A DNA stretch of 64,000 bases, from contig CAZEQK010000004.1 in NCBI GenBank assembly GCA_964514395.1, positions 1-64,000 of the forward strand, in the 5' to 3' direction. The notes beneath the pieces were generated by a model. The model saw only the letters and a list, made by a program, of their open reading frames with translations. It was not told the DNA's origin and did not search any database. This document shows, in pieces, positions 7,799-16,800 of the stretch; positions within the stretch are counted from its first letter, which is position 1, and every line of letters starts with the position of its first letter. Source of the stretch: CAZEQK01 sp964514395 (lineage in GTDB: Bacteria > Bacillota > Bacilli > Tepidibacillales > Tepidibacillaceae). The translations under genes and the position numbers were made by a program.

Positions 7799-8116
7799 AT
7801 GTCTGTAGACAAAGTAACAAACAGTTTGACAGCGAATGTAGAAGGAAGAGATCTTGTCATGGAGAGGATTTTCAACGCACCGCGAGGTTTAGTATTTGAG
7901 GTATTTTCAGAGCCTGAGCATTTGGTGAACTGGTGGGGACCACAAGGGTGGCAAACCGAAATTAGTAGATTTGAGTTTAAACCTAACGGAATATGGCATT
8001 ATTCCTTACGGTGCACGGATGAAAACCAAGGAGAATTTTATGGACAAGTAGCTTGGAGTAAAGCTATTTATCGTGAAATTATAGTTCCTGATGTGGAATA
8101 CGGAGTATACCTTTAA
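7799..8116 (+). pseudogene. AHSA1/SRPBCC-domain protein, C-terminally truncated
   Basis: 105 residues. The N-terminal part is normal for the Activator-of-Hsp90-ATPase-1-like SRPBCC fold: LVMERIFNAPRGLVFEVFSE, WWGPQGWQTE and GEFYGQVAWSKAIYREII. Family members are about 150-165 residues, and the C-terminal helix and last strands are missing after IIVPDVEYG. The following 180 bp (8117-8295) show no remnant I can identify. It shares an operon with the ArsR gene 45 bp upstream. The truncation probably destroys the ligand pocket, leaving a regulator without a working partner. Confidence 0.75.
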
Positions 8117-8295
8117 GCTTCATAAATCGATAAAGGAATGATATGAATACGATTTGGTTTGCCAGAAGTTTGCAGCAAACAGGAAAACTAACTCTCATCC
8201 AGGGCTCTGTAATTCGCACAACAGGGTGTCCTAAGATACTATAAGCTTGCCGAATTGCGGGATACAATTTAAAGTGTAAGGAGAATTAAAAATTA

Positions 8296-8975
8296 ATGAG
8301 TGAAATAACTATTTGTTTAAAACAATATCTTAACGAAAAAGACTACAGAAAGATAAAGGAATGGTTCATCCACTATATAGAAGAAAAGGAATATTTAAAA
8401 GACTTTACAGTTTAGCGATGGAAGAATATAAAAGAAGAAATTTTAAGAAAATGTTACTTGTCTGTGATAATAGATCCTCTTCAGGTTTAGCATTCATTAA
8501 TACTACAGGAGCAGTTTATGCACTTTCAGAATACGAAATGAAATTGGAAGGGAATTATGTATCAGAAGAAGAAAGTGACGTAGTTTTAAGGAAAGCAATA
8601 AATTCAGATGCTGACGAGATAGCAAGACAAAATAATATATATTTTGGTGATACCAGTGGCTTAGTGATAATACCAGAAGATGATGAAAAGAGAAATAGAA
8701 TTACCTATATGATAGAGTTGGGCTCCCAGGTAATTGGTAAGATTCGAGTTAAGATAAGTGATAATGAAGGGTTTTTAAGTGGTTTTGGAATATTGCCAGA
8801 ATATAGAAATAAGGGTTTTGGAAAACAAGCATTAAAATCCACCTTAAATATACTTAATAAAAAAAATATTCACAATGTAGCACTGGAGGTAGCAGCCGAA
8901 AATAAAAAGGCTTTAAATTTATACAAGTAATTCGGCTTTATAGAACAGTCTGTTACCGATTACTATGAAGTATAA
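8296..8975 (+). pseudogene. Tandem-GNAT acetyltransferase, broken
   Basis: The N-terminus MSEITICLKQYLNEKDYRK is followed by a frameshift/deletion into MVHPLYRRKGIFKRLYSLAM, the acetyl-CoA motif (R/QxxGxG/A type) of a first GNAT domain that lacks its first half. A second GNAT domain follows, with SGFGILPEYRNKGFGKQALK and VALEVAAENKKALNLYK. Its last segment, FGFIEQSVTDYYEV, is separated by an in-frame TAA at 8928-8930. So one internal deletion and one nonsense codon have hit a protein with two acetyltransferase domains. Confidence 0.8.
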
Positions 8976-9058
8976 AAATATATTAAAAGAGGCAAATGCG
9001 AAAATTACTAGGTTAGAAAAAAAAAGATAATCAAACGGAAAAAAAGACGGATAACCCT

Positions 9059-9693
9059 ATGAATGAAATAGCTTATTTAAGAGGCATGGGTTATGTGAAA
9101 TTATCTTATTACCCTTCAGAATATTATCCAGTTTGTGGATATAAAGCAAACCTTAACACCTATATAGATGGTGCTCAGGTAAATGTTTTAGAAACAAATA
9201 AAAACTGGACAGAAATTAGTATTGATGGTTGGATCCCTAGATGGTATTTGACAACTAAAAAACCTACAATTGATGATGAGGTTTCTTATATGGATGAATC
9301 ACAAAAAAGAACGATAAAAGATAATTGCCATTTGTTTTTGTACCTGATAAAGATAGTAATCTTCAGGAGGATTGTGATTTAAATAAAAGGGCAAGTTGTC
9401 GAAATTGAATATAAATATAAGGATTGATATTATGTGAAAAGATTTATCCAATGGGATGCTAATGAAAATCCAGAGGGTTGGGTAAATGAATCCCATTTAG
9501 CCACCTTTGATGAATTAAAACTAACTGAAATAATGATTAAAAAGGGAACAATGGCTTATGAATGGGATAGTGAGACCGAAATAGGGAAACTAGAAGAAGA
9601 TACATATGGGCATATCATCGATATAAAGGATGGATAGTGTGATAAAAGTCGGGCACTACTGGATTAAGAGTAAAAGAAATAGATGTAACCTAT
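9059..9693 (+). pseudogene. SH3-like-domain secreted protein, broken
   Basis: The first frame (GAQVNVLETNKNWTEISIDG, then WIPRWYL) is a bacterial SH3-type repeat. After a frameshift near 9330 the text continues as FVPDKDSNLQEDCDLN, then in a further frame as GQVVEIEYKYKD, a TGA, YYVKRFIQWDANENPEGWVN and TMAYEWDSETEIGKLEEDTY. It ends in yet another frame as IKVGHYWIKS. At least three lesions break what was one protein with repeated SH3-like units that normally bind cell wall. No signal peptide survives. The protein encoded from 19160 has a related C-terminal module. Confidence 0.65.
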
Positions 9694-9743
9694 GATTTTG
9701 AGTTTTATATTAAGGAAATTTTATAAAGGAATGGAGAAAAAAT

Positions 9744-10409
9744 ATGCATATTCAAAAATATTTTTTCATTGTATTAGTAATTTTGCTATTGGCAGGCTGT
9801 AATAATGATGTTCAAGTGAATGATTTAAAATCAAGAATTACATCATTAGAGAAGACAAGCGAGCAGGATAAAGCTGAATTAAATAAGACGAAATCAGCCA
9901 GTGCTGAGCTAGAAACTCAATTGAAAGAGGCGAATGCTGAAATAGCTAGATTAAAAAATGAAGTAGAAATGAATAATGCCCCAATGGAAGTAGATGTGTT
10001 AGCAGCTAGTGATAATACACTATCTTATGTAATGAGCAAGTCTGATCAAATAGCCCAAACGGTTACCATTATTGGCTATAATATTGACGGTATCAATAGA
10101 AATACTGGTGAAATACATATAGATGGTATCGGAAGCGGGGAGCTATTAAAAGCGAATGTGATTGGAAGTATTTTTGACTTTGAATTAGTAGAAGTGGAGT
10201 GGGATTCAAGTAACAATAGCTTTGTGGAAGTAAGGACAATAAAGAAAATAAATGAGGTAACAAATAAAAGTATTATTATAAACACCACTTTACCCGAAGG
10301 GTATCCAGCAGAAAAAATAAAATGGAAAGACCCAGAAGGTAAAGAGTATGGAACAATGTTAGGGTATGACGGATTTGGCTTTGCTGGTTCTATTATTTGG
10401 AATAGGTAA
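9744..10409 (+). CDS. Lipoprotein with coiled coil, unknown function
   Basis: 221 residues. A signal peptide ends in the lipobox LLAGC with the lipidated cysteine at about residue 19. A heptad-like coiled coil runs from about residue 26 to 75 (LKSRITSLEKTSEQDKAELN and further). A C-terminal beta-rich domain of about 140 residues contains no motif I recognise; it includes TVTIIGYNIDGINRNTGEIH. It is probably anchored on the outer face of the cytoplasmic membrane. AAAGGAATGGAG precedes the ATG. It is intact although both neighbours are relics. Confidence 0.7.
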   Translation: MHIQKYFFIVLVILLLAGCNNDVQVNDLKSRITSLEKTSEQDKAELNKTKSASAELETQLKEANAEIARLKNEVEMNNAPMEVDVLAASDNTLSYVMSKSDQIAQTVTIIGYNIDGINRNTGEIHIDGIGSGELLKANVIGSIFDFELVEVEWDSSNNSFVEVRTIKKINEVTNKSIIINTTLPEGYPAEKIKWKDPEGKEYGTMLGYDGFGFAGSIIWNR

Positions 10410-10460
10410 AACCTATTTTTCTAGACCAAAATCTATTTAAAAAGATAATGGAGGTTTTTT

Positions 10461-10700
10461 ATGGGGAAAGTTATTAATTATTATGATCTTATTGATGAAG
10501 ATGCAAGATTCTCAAGAAAATCTAGAAAAATCGAATTTTTAACTACAATTAAGATGATAGATTAATATATTTCAAAATCTTCAAAGATATTAGATGTAGG
10601 GGCAGGAACAGGCGCTTACTCCTTTTACTATGCTGAAAAAGGATATGAAGTTGTTGCAACGGATATTACTCCAAACGGGTTAATCAACTTTAAGTTATGA
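10461..10700 (+). pseudogene. SAM methyltransferase N-terminal relic
   Basis: MGKVINYYDLIDEDARFSRK begins a class I methyltransferase. A TAA at 10563-10565 interrupts where a CAA glutamine fits, then YISKSSKILDVGAGTGAYSF and YEVVATDITPN carry SAM motif I and the post-I acidic residue. The frame ends at 10700, losing the whole catalytic half. A good ribosome-binding site (GGAGG) remains. Both a nonsense codon and a truncation make it nonfunctional. Confidence 0.8.
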
Positions 10701-10710
10701 GGGAATCTTA

Positions 10711-11115
10711 ATGGAAAAAGATTCAAAGCAACAATTAAACGCTAATAAATGGGATACTAGAGCCGCAAATTATGATAATAAGATATTTGATTATTTTCGT
10801 TCTATGCAGAAAAAAGTCATAGCTTTATTAGACTTAAAAGAGAATGTAAGAGTATTAAATGTTGGCTGCGGTACAGGGTGGGCTGTTCGATATACTTCTC
10901 AGTTAGCTGGTGATAATGGAGAAATATATGGGATAGATATTTCATCTATGATGATTGAAAAAGCTAAGGAACATTCTAAAGGATATAAAAACGTGTTTTT
11001 TTCACAAGCGGATTCAGAGAATATGCCCTTTGAAGATAATTATTATGATTTTTTAATCTGTATGATAATTTTGATATTAATTTTATTAGGAGAGAAAAAT
11101 GGAGAAAGGTATTAA
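10711..11115 (+). pseudogene. SAM methyltransferase, C-terminally truncated
   Basis: The first 110 residues are a normal Methyltransf_11/25 domain: VRVLNVGCGTGWAVRYTSQL (motif I), GEIYGIDISSMMIEKAKEH and SQADSENMPFEDNYYDFLIC. The last 20 residues (MIILILILLGEKNGERY) are not methyltransferase-like and overlap the next gene. Normal members run to 200 residues or more, so the C-terminal half has been deleted. It directly follows another methyltransferase relic. Confidence 0.75.
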
Positions 11116-11338
11116 ATATGTTCATACCAATCTAATTGCAAAAGATTGGAAAAATCTATCGAATTTTTATATTAATGTTTTTAGTTGCAGAGCAATTTAT
11201 CCAAAAAGAGATTTATCAGGTGAATGGATTGATAAAATTACTAATATTGATAGTGTAAGAATTAGAGGCATCCATCTTGCCTTACCTGGGTATGAAAAAG
11301 GTCCAACATTAGAAATATTTGAATATCATCCAGCTTGA
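11099..11338 (+). pseudogene. Glyoxalase/VOC-family protein, N-terminal half only
   Basis: 79 residues. KYVHTNLIAKDWKNLSNFYI, VFSC and GIHLALPGYEKGPTLEIFEY form the first beta-alpha-beta-beta-beta unit of a VOC (glyoxalase/bleomycin resistance) protein. One metal ligand would be His at residue 9, another Glu in LEIFE. The second unit, needed to complete the fold, is absent after HPA. A GGAGAGAAAA site precedes the ATG, and the gene overlaps the truncated methyltransferase by 17 bp. Confidence 0.7.
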
Positions 11339-11443
11339 TGATGAAGTCCTTTTTTAGATTGTTGAAACATTTTAAAAATAATATGTTAAAATTTACATAT
11401 ATCCTTTTAGGAGGGTTTATCCATATTAAAGATTTGATTATAC

Positions 11444-11459
11444 TACAGTTTAAACTGTA
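11444..11459. promoter_or_regulatory. 16-bp perfect palindrome, possible operator
   Basis: TACAGTTTAAACTGTA lies 15 bp before the start codon of the adenylyltransferase gene, between a possible promoter and the ribosome-binding site (GGGGGAG). A perfect 8+8 palindrome at this position is typical for a dimeric repressor site. I do not recognise the binding protein. Confidence 0.5.
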
Positions 11460-11474
11460 TATAGGGGGAGTCAA

Positions 11475-12338
11475 ATGGAAAACCATCATCAATTATACGA
11501 AAAAATCATTCAAAATTTTATTTTATGGGCAAAGTCTGAGGAAAATATAAGATTGGCAATAATAGTGGGATCTAGAGCTAGAACCATTGTACCTGCTGAT
11601 CAGTGGTCTGATTTAGATGTTGTGATGGTAGTGAAAAACCCCAATACATATTTATTAAATACCGACTGGCTTGATCAATTTGGTGAAGTCAGAATTTCGT
11701 TTATTGAAGATACCGCATTAGGTCATGCTAAAGAAAGAAGAGTTTTATTCGATGGTGGGTTAGATGTTGATTTCTCAGTTTTCTCAATGGACCTTTTTCA
11801 GCATATGATTAAAGGAAAAGAAGTAGAAAAGGTTATTGTAAGAGGAGTACGTCTATTATTAGATAAAGATGGTCTATTTCCCAAACATCTACATAAGGAA
11901 GGAAAATTAATAGAGCTTGATACTAATCCTACACAGGAAGCATTTGATAATATGATTCAGGATTTTTGGTATCATGCTGTTTTATCCGCAAAAAAGCTTC
12001 TTCGGGGTGAACTTTATATAGCGAAGTCAGGAATAGATAATTACATGAAACAAATAATTTTACAAATTGCAAAATGGCATGCAAGAGTGACTAGAAATAT
12101 GGATACTTGGCATGATGGTAGATTCTTTGAAAATTGGGTTGATCATCGAGTAATACAAAACCTTAAAGAATCCTATGCTTATTATGATCAAGAGGATATC
12201 ATAAAGGCTCTTCATGCAAGCATGGATTTATTTCGTTGGTTAGCAAAGGAGACAGCAGCAAAACTTAAATTTAAATATCCAACCATTGCAGACCAATATG
12301 CAACAGAATGGATTGATCAAAATCTCTTTAAATCGTAG
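11475..12338 (+). CDS. Aminoglycoside 6-adenylyltransferase, ANT(6)-type
   Basis: 287 residues, the usual length for the AadK/AadE family. The nucleotidyltransferase signature is complete: GSRARTIVPADQWSDLDVVM (about residues 32-51), with GSRA and the DxD metal ligands, and a later acid in LDVDFSVF. ANT(6) enzymes transfer AMP from ATP to the 6-OH of streptomycin. Actual streptomycin resistance is inferred, because many chromosomal homologues of spore formers have low activity. The ATG at 11475 follows AGGGGGAGTC. A perfect palindrome upstream (11444-11459) suggests regulation. It is one of the intact cargo genes. Confidence 0.88.
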   Translation: MENHHQLYEKIIQNFILWAKSEENIRLAIIVGSRARTIVPADQWSDLDVVMVVKNPNTYLLNTDWLDQFGEVRISFIEDTALGHAKERRVLFDGGLDVDFSVFSMDLFQHMIKGKEVEKVIVRGVRLLLDKDGLFPKHLHKEGKLIELDTNPTQEAFDNMIQDFWYHAVLSAKKLLRGELYIAKSGIDNYMKQIILQIAKWHARVTRNMDTWHDGRFFENWVDHRVIQNLKESYAYYDQEDIIKALHASMDLFRWLAKETAAKLKFKYPTIADQYATEWIDQNLFKS

Positions 12339-12365
12339 CATCTAAATAGGAAGGTGGGATTTAAT

Positions 12366-12908
12366 ATGCTATTAACCCTTATTTTTCTATTTCTTCTGAT
12401 TGCCATTATTGCACTATTATATGAAAATAGGAATATGCTAAAAAATGTTTTAATACAAATTAGTCATATAAAACAGGTGCATAATGAAGACGAGACTTCA
12501 AGGAACTTGTTGAAATTCAAGGAAAACGGATTATTTACAAATGACGAATATGAAGAAAAAGTAAGGTTATATAAACACTTAAGGAGTAAAGAAAACTATC
12601 ATCACGATAAGAAAATTTTATTACATATGCTTGAAAATGGAATTATCACTGAGCAGGAGTATGAAAAAAAAGTAAACGACCTTGAATCTATTTTAGAAAC
12701 TCAAATATGGGAAACTTCTCCTGAAATAGTAGAGCTAAAAAAGAAAACAGGATTAACATTTATTAAACATTATGCAATAAAAAAAGAGGACTCATGGATA
12801 TGTGTGTGTGGAACAGAAAATAAACTAAATGATAAAAACTGCGTTAAATGTACCCTAAATCAAGAATATGTTCTAAACACTTTTGTTAAGAATGCTAAAG
12901 ATATATAA
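12366..12908 (+). CDS. Membrane-anchored protein with SHOCT-like repeats and a zinc ribbon
   Basis: 180 residues. An N-terminal membrane helix (about 1-20) is followed by two similar short units, LLKFKENGLFTNDEYEEKV and LLHMLENGIITEQEYEKKV. These resemble SHOCT motifs (short C-terminal oligomerisation helices with GxIT/LTxEEYE). A C-terminal CVCG...NCVKC pair is a probable zinc ribbon. The start at 12366 is preferred over a GTG at 12354 because GGAAGGTGGG lies at proper spacing. No function is known; the combination suggests a membrane-bound assembly or regulatory protein. Confidence 0.6.
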   Translation: MLLTLIFLFLLIAIIALLYENRNMLKNVLIQISHIKQVHNEDETSRNLLKFKENGLFTNDEYEEKVRLYKHLRSKENYHHDKKILLHMLENGIITEQEYEKKVNDLESILETQIWETSPEIVELKKKTGLTFIKHYAIKKEDSWICVCGTENKLNDKNCVKCTLNQEYVLNTFVKNAKDI

Positions 12909-13079
12909 ATTAGTAATACTCTACCAGGTTTATAGACAAATTTCTAATAGAATCCTTTTTCCTCTTCGTGAAGAAAGACTTCGTTTCTATGTTACTTAGG
13001 CATGCCATTATGATGAGATATTATATGGGCTAATAAAAGAGTGGTTTTGCAATGCAATAATAACAAGAAGGTGTTCAAC

Positions 13080-13853
13080 ATGTCTATTAATTTTCATGAA
13101 AAGAAATTAAGTGATAGTTATGCAAAAAGGAATGCTGATGACACATGGAAAAAGGTAATTAATGAATTCATTCCTAAGCATTCTTTAAATGCTGTAGATA
13201 TTGGTTGTGGTGGTGGCATCTATTCGAAAGCCCTATCTGATTTAGGCTTTGAAAAAATAGTAGGTATCGACTTTTCAGAAGCGATGTTAGAAGGAGCAAA
13301 GGAAAATTGCAAAGACTATCGAAATATTACCTTTAAACATGGAAATGGACTTGACACAGGCCTAGATAGTAATGCCTATCAATTAGTATTAGAAAGAGCA
13401 TTTATTCATCATATAGAAGACTTAAACGCTTGTATAAAAGAAGTATATCGAATTCTTAAGAATAAGGGGGTCTACATCATTCAGGATAGAACATCAGAGG
13501 ATTGTTTCCTTGATGGAAGTCATAGCCATATTAGAGGCTATATATTTGAATTATTTCCTAAACTGAAAGAAATAGAATCGAAAAGAAGATACAACAGTGA
13601 AGAGGTAATAAGAGAATTAAAAAAAATTGGTTTTAATCAAGTAAGGGAAATTAAATTTTGGGAAACAAGAAACGTCTATGAACAGAAAAATGATTTAATA
13701 AAAGATCTTAATCAGAGAATTGGAAAATCTATACTTTATGAATTAAATGACACAGAATTAATGGAACTTACCACGTTTATCGATCAAGAGATCACAGAAG
13801 ACAGAATTATTGAGAAAGACCGATGGACAATATGGGCAGCATTAAAGATGTAA
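13080..13853 (+). CDS. Class I SAM-dependent methyltransferase
   Basis: 257 residues. Motif I is LNAVDIGCGGGIYSKALSDL (about residues 36-55). The acidic residue after strand 2 is in IVGIDFSEAMLEGAKE, and the post-motif region LVLERAFIHHIEDLNACIKE fits a Methyltransf_11/25 domain. The C-terminal 100 residues are helical and specific to a subfamily of small-molecule methyltransferases. The start at 13080 follows AGAAGGTG; an in-frame upstream ATG at 13041 lacks a ribosome-binding site. The substrate is unknown. The gene is intact. Confidence 0.8.
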   Translation: MSINFHEKKLSDSYAKRNADDTWKKVINEFIPKHSLNAVDIGCGGGIYSKALSDLGFEKIVGIDFSEAMLEGAKENCKDYRNITFKHGNGLDTGLDSNAYQLVLERAFIHHIEDLNACIKEVYRILKNKGVYIIQDRTSEDCFLDGSHSHIRGYIFELFPKLKEIESKRRYNSEEVIRELKKIGFNQVREIKFWETRNVYEQKNDLIKDLNQRIGKSILYELNDTELMELTTFIDQEITEDRIIEKDRWTIWAALKM

Positions 13854-13916
13854 AAATTCACTAAAAAAATTAAAAAATTAATGAAGCAAGAATCTCTATA
13901 GATTCAGAGGAGGACC

Positions 13917-14598
13917 ATGAAAAAACTATTATTAATATTACTTTTATTTCTACTAAGCATTAGTTTATAGGATGTGATTCTAAAGAAATTCAAACGTTAA
14001 AAACTAATTATACTGACCTACAATCAACAGTGACTAATCTTAAGCAGAAGATTAAAGATTTAGATGCAGATAAAAATCAGCTAAATCAAGAAATAAGTAC
14101 TTTACAAATAGAGATTAAAAATCAGGAGCAGAACATAAACACAAAGGCTAAAGAAATAAACTTTTATAGAGAAAAAATAGTAAATTACAATACAACGAGG
14201 GATATAGTAGCTCTCATTCACTCATTAAATCTATTTGATCCTGATGCTGTTAAAGAAGGGGATGAAGTAGGCAATCTAAAAGTGTTGATTTTAATGGAAA
14301 TTTTGAAGTTTCAGGTTATATAAAACGTACTGAAAATAGTCCCTATACTTTTTATGTAAATGAATATGATTTTTATAATATGCCTTATACCATGGACCAA
14401 TTAAAATATTCAAATCTTAGCTTTGGAATTAAAAATTATGAAGATCTTGAGAAAAAATTAGGGAAAAGAATAAGCGATTTAAAAACAGATGATAGATTAT
14501 ATGCTACAGCAATCTTTAAGGATTATACTTTTAATTACTCCCCTAATTCAGATAAAGGTAATGTAGCCCAATTAGTTAGAATCGTATATGTTCATTAA
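13917..14598 (+). pseudogene. Lipoprotein with coiled coil, broken by two frameshifts
   Basis: MKKLLLILLLFLLSISL is a signal peptide that runs into TAG at 13968. Shifting frame at that point gives IGCDSKEIQTLKTNY, which restores a lipobox cysteine. A coiled coil follows (LKQKIKDLDADKNQLNQEIS and further) to about residue 85. A second frameshift between about 14285 and 14320 leads to FEVSGYIKRTENSPYTFYVN and SFGIKNYEDLEKKLGKRISD, ending at 14598. AGAGGAGGA precedes the ATG. This is an exported lipoprotein similar in layout to the one at 9744, now inactive as written. Confidence 0.75.
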
Positions 14599-14640
14599 TC
14601 TATAGGAATAAAATCTATAATTCTATCATGGGGTGATAGG

Positions 14641-15411
14641 GTGGATATAAAAAAGGATATTGTCAATCAATTTGGAGATAATGCAGAAAGCTATGTAAAC
14701 AGTAATATTCATGCAAAGGGAAATGATTTGAAAATGATGGTAGATGTTTCAGAAGTGACCCCAAATGCAGAATTATTAGACATTGCAACAGGAGGAGGGC
14801 ATACGGCAAATGCTTTTGCATCTTTAGTAAGTAAAGTCGTTGCTTTTGACCTAACTCCTAAAATGCTAGAAGTAGCAAAACAATTTATATTGGGAAATGG
14901 ACATACAAATGTAGAGTTTGTACAAGGGGATGCAGAAAATTTACCCTTTAAAGATAAAAGCTTTGATGTTGTAACCTGTCGTATTGCTGCACATCATTTT
15001 CCAAATATTGAGCAATTTATTAAGGAAAGTTATCGAGTATTAAAAAACAATGGCTATTTCTTACTAATTGATAACGTGGGGCCAGAAGTTGAAGCATTCG
15101 ATTCTTTTTATAACGAGATAGAAAAGAAAAGAGACCATAGTCATTACAGGGCATGGAAAAAGAGTGAGTGGATTAACTTCCTAGAGAAACAAAAATTCAC
15201 CATTGAAGCCATGTTTAGGTATGAAAAACAGTTTAACTTTATCGATTGGTGTGAACGAATGAAAGTAAGTCAAGAAGACATGGTTAAATTAGAAAATTTT
15301 ATGGTGAATGCATCACCAGAAATATTAAATCATTTTAAATTTGCGTTTGGAGTCAACCATCAAGTGATAAGCTTTTCTGGTGAATCTATCCTGTTAAAAG
15401 CTAAGAAATAA
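14641..15411 (+). CDS. Class I SAM-dependent methyltransferase (YcgJ/UbiE-like)
   Basis: 256 residues. AELLDIATGGGHTANAFASL is SAM motif I, VVAFDLTPKMLEVAKQF carries the ribose-binding acid, and DAENLPFKDKSFDVVTCRIA then AHHF match the UbiE/YcgJ-type Methyltransf_11 pattern. The GTG at 14641 overlaps a GGGGTGATAGG ribosome-binding region. The family methylates small molecules; the B. subtilis relative YcgJ is uncharacterised. The gene is complete and followed by the quinone-reductase gene 54 bp downstream. Confidence 0.82.
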   Translation: MDIKKDIVNQFGDNAESYVNSNIHAKGNDLKMMVDVSEVTPNAELLDIATGGGHTANAFASLVSKVVAFDLTPKMLEVAKQFILGNGHTNVEFVQGDAENLPFKDKSFDVVTCRIAAHHFPNIEQFIKESYRVLKNNGYFLLIDNVGPEVEAFDSFYNEIEKKRDHSHYRAWKKSEWINFLEKQKFTIEAMFRYEKQFNFIDWCERMKVSQEDMVKLENFMVNASPEILNHFKFAFGVNHQVISFSGESILLKAKK

Positions 15412-15465
15412 CAAATATCAAATTATTATTAATATCCTGGTTAGTAAATAGAATGGGGGATTTTT

Positions 15466-16440
15466 ATGAAAGCTGTCATGGTATCAAGATTTGGTGGCCC
15501 AGAAGTACTAGAATATCGTGAGGTGGAAAAGCCTACCTTGCAAGCTAATCAAGTAATGATTAAGGTGGCAGCAACAAGCGTTAATTTTGCAGATATTAAA
15601 GCTCGTCGAGGGAGTAGTGGTAATAATCAAGAACCCTTTGTACCTGGCTTAGACTGTGCTGGGACTATTGTAGAGGTAGGTGAGGACGTTACTGATTTTA
15701 GAATAGGAGAAAGAGTTATTGCATTTCCTACAGATGGTTCTTATGCAGAATATGTAGTAGCAGACACTATTCTTACATACAAATTGCCTGATAGTATTAA
15801 TTTTGAAACAGCAGCAGCTTGTCCAATCGTCTCATTTACCTCATATAAACTTTTGACCGATGTTGGTAGGTTGACACCAGGAGAAAGTGTATTAATTTAT
15901 GCTGCAGCTGGTGGGATTGGCACTACAGCTATTCAATTAGCAAAAATACTTGGAGCAAGCAATGTGATCGGAACAGTTAGTAGTAATGAAAAAGTCGACG
16001 TTGTACTGCAAGCAGGAGCCGATTATGTGATTAATACTTCTAAGGAAGATTTTGTTGAAAGTGTGTTAAAAGTAACGGATGGACGAGGAGTAGATGTAAT
16101 TCTCGACTCCATTGCGGGAAAGGCAACGGAAAAGGGGTTAAATTGTTTAGCGTGGTATGGTAGATTAGTTCAATTTGGAAATGCTAGTGGAGAAATTGCT
16201 AGCATTCAAACAAAGGACTTACATAAAACCTGTCGGTCAGTATTGGGATTTAGTTTGGGGACTACTAGAAAGAGACGCCCCCATCTTTTAATGGAAACTG
16301 CCAAAAAAGTTCTTGGATATTTAGAAAATGAAGAACTGAAAATTATAATCGGACATAAATTCCCCCTAAAAGATGCGAAGCTAGCACATGAGATAGTTGA
16401 AGGTCGAAAAAGCAAAGGAAAGGTATTATTAATTCTATAA
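15466..16440 (+). CDS. Zinc-independent NAD(P)H:quinone oxidoreductase (MDR superfamily)
   Basis: 324 residues. An N-terminal GroES-like domain (VMIKVAATSVNFADIKARRG, then PGLDCAGTIVEVGEDV) is followed by a Rossmann domain with AAAGGIGTTAIQLAKILGAS (about residues 145-164). The catalytic-zinc cysteine/histidine set of alcohol dehydrogenases is absent, as in QOR/zeta-crystallin-like reductases. The expected role is NADPH-dependent reduction of quinones or enones in the cytoplasm. GGGGGATTTTT precedes the ATG. The gene is intact. Confidence 0.88.
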   Translation: MKAVMVSRFGGPEVLEYREVEKPTLQANQVMIKVAATSVNFADIKARRGSSGNNQEPFVPGLDCAGTIVEVGEDVTDFRIGERVIAFPTDGSYAEYVVADTILTYKLPDSINFETAAACPIVSFTSYKLLTDVGRLTPGESVLIYAAAGGIGTTAIQLAKILGASNVIGTVSSNEKVDVVLQAGADYVINTSKEDFVESVLKVTDGRGVDVILDSIAGKATEKGLNCLAWYGRLVQFGNASGEIASIQTKDLHKTCRSVLGFSLGTTRKRRPHLLMETAKKVLGYLENEELKIIIGHKFPLKDAKLAHEIVEGRKSKGKVLLIL

Positions 16441-16471
16441 AGTAGTTTATATTGCTATTGGGAGGGATTAT

Positions 16472-16783
16472 TTGGTGGAAATAAATCAAGAAGTTGCAAT
16501 AAAATCTGAAGTTTCAACAATATCGAAAGTATCCTTTTAGATGATGGTAAGCGGATTTGTATTAATACTATTAGGGACTATTTTTAGACATAGCATAATG
16601 TTAAATAATATAGTTGCATTAATTCTTTCTCCTATGCTTTTTGGGTCAATTATACTAGGAATTATTGATTTAGCAATTAGTAAAGGGAGAAAAATCTTAT
16701 CTATTATTAATATTATACTTAATATCCTGTTTTTTATAGCTATGATTGTCATCGCCATTTATTTTAATTCGGTAGGTATTTAA
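16472..16783 (+). pseudogene. Small membrane protein with an in-frame stop
   Basis: A GGGAGGG site precedes TTG at 16472, reading VEINQEVAIKSEVSTISKVS, then F and TAG at 16538-16540. The same frame continues MMVSGFVLILLGTIFRHSIM with three membrane segments to 16783. The downstream ATG at 16541 has no ribosome-binding site, so the gene is probably a single protein of about 103 residues interrupted by one nonsense codon. The family is not recognised. It may form an operon with the next membrane gene, 17 bp away. Confidence 0.55.
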
Positions 16784-16800
16784 AGAATATGGAGGATTAT

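Noticed and set aside
8137..8243. Short + strand frame starting MNTIWFARSLQQTG after the truncated SRPBCC gene
   Set aside because: No recognisable family, a poor ribosome-binding site and only about 33 codons; probably debris.
12909..13079. CRISPR-like or tRNA-like structure searched for in the spacer
   Set aside because: No repeated units and no cloverleaf could be drawn.
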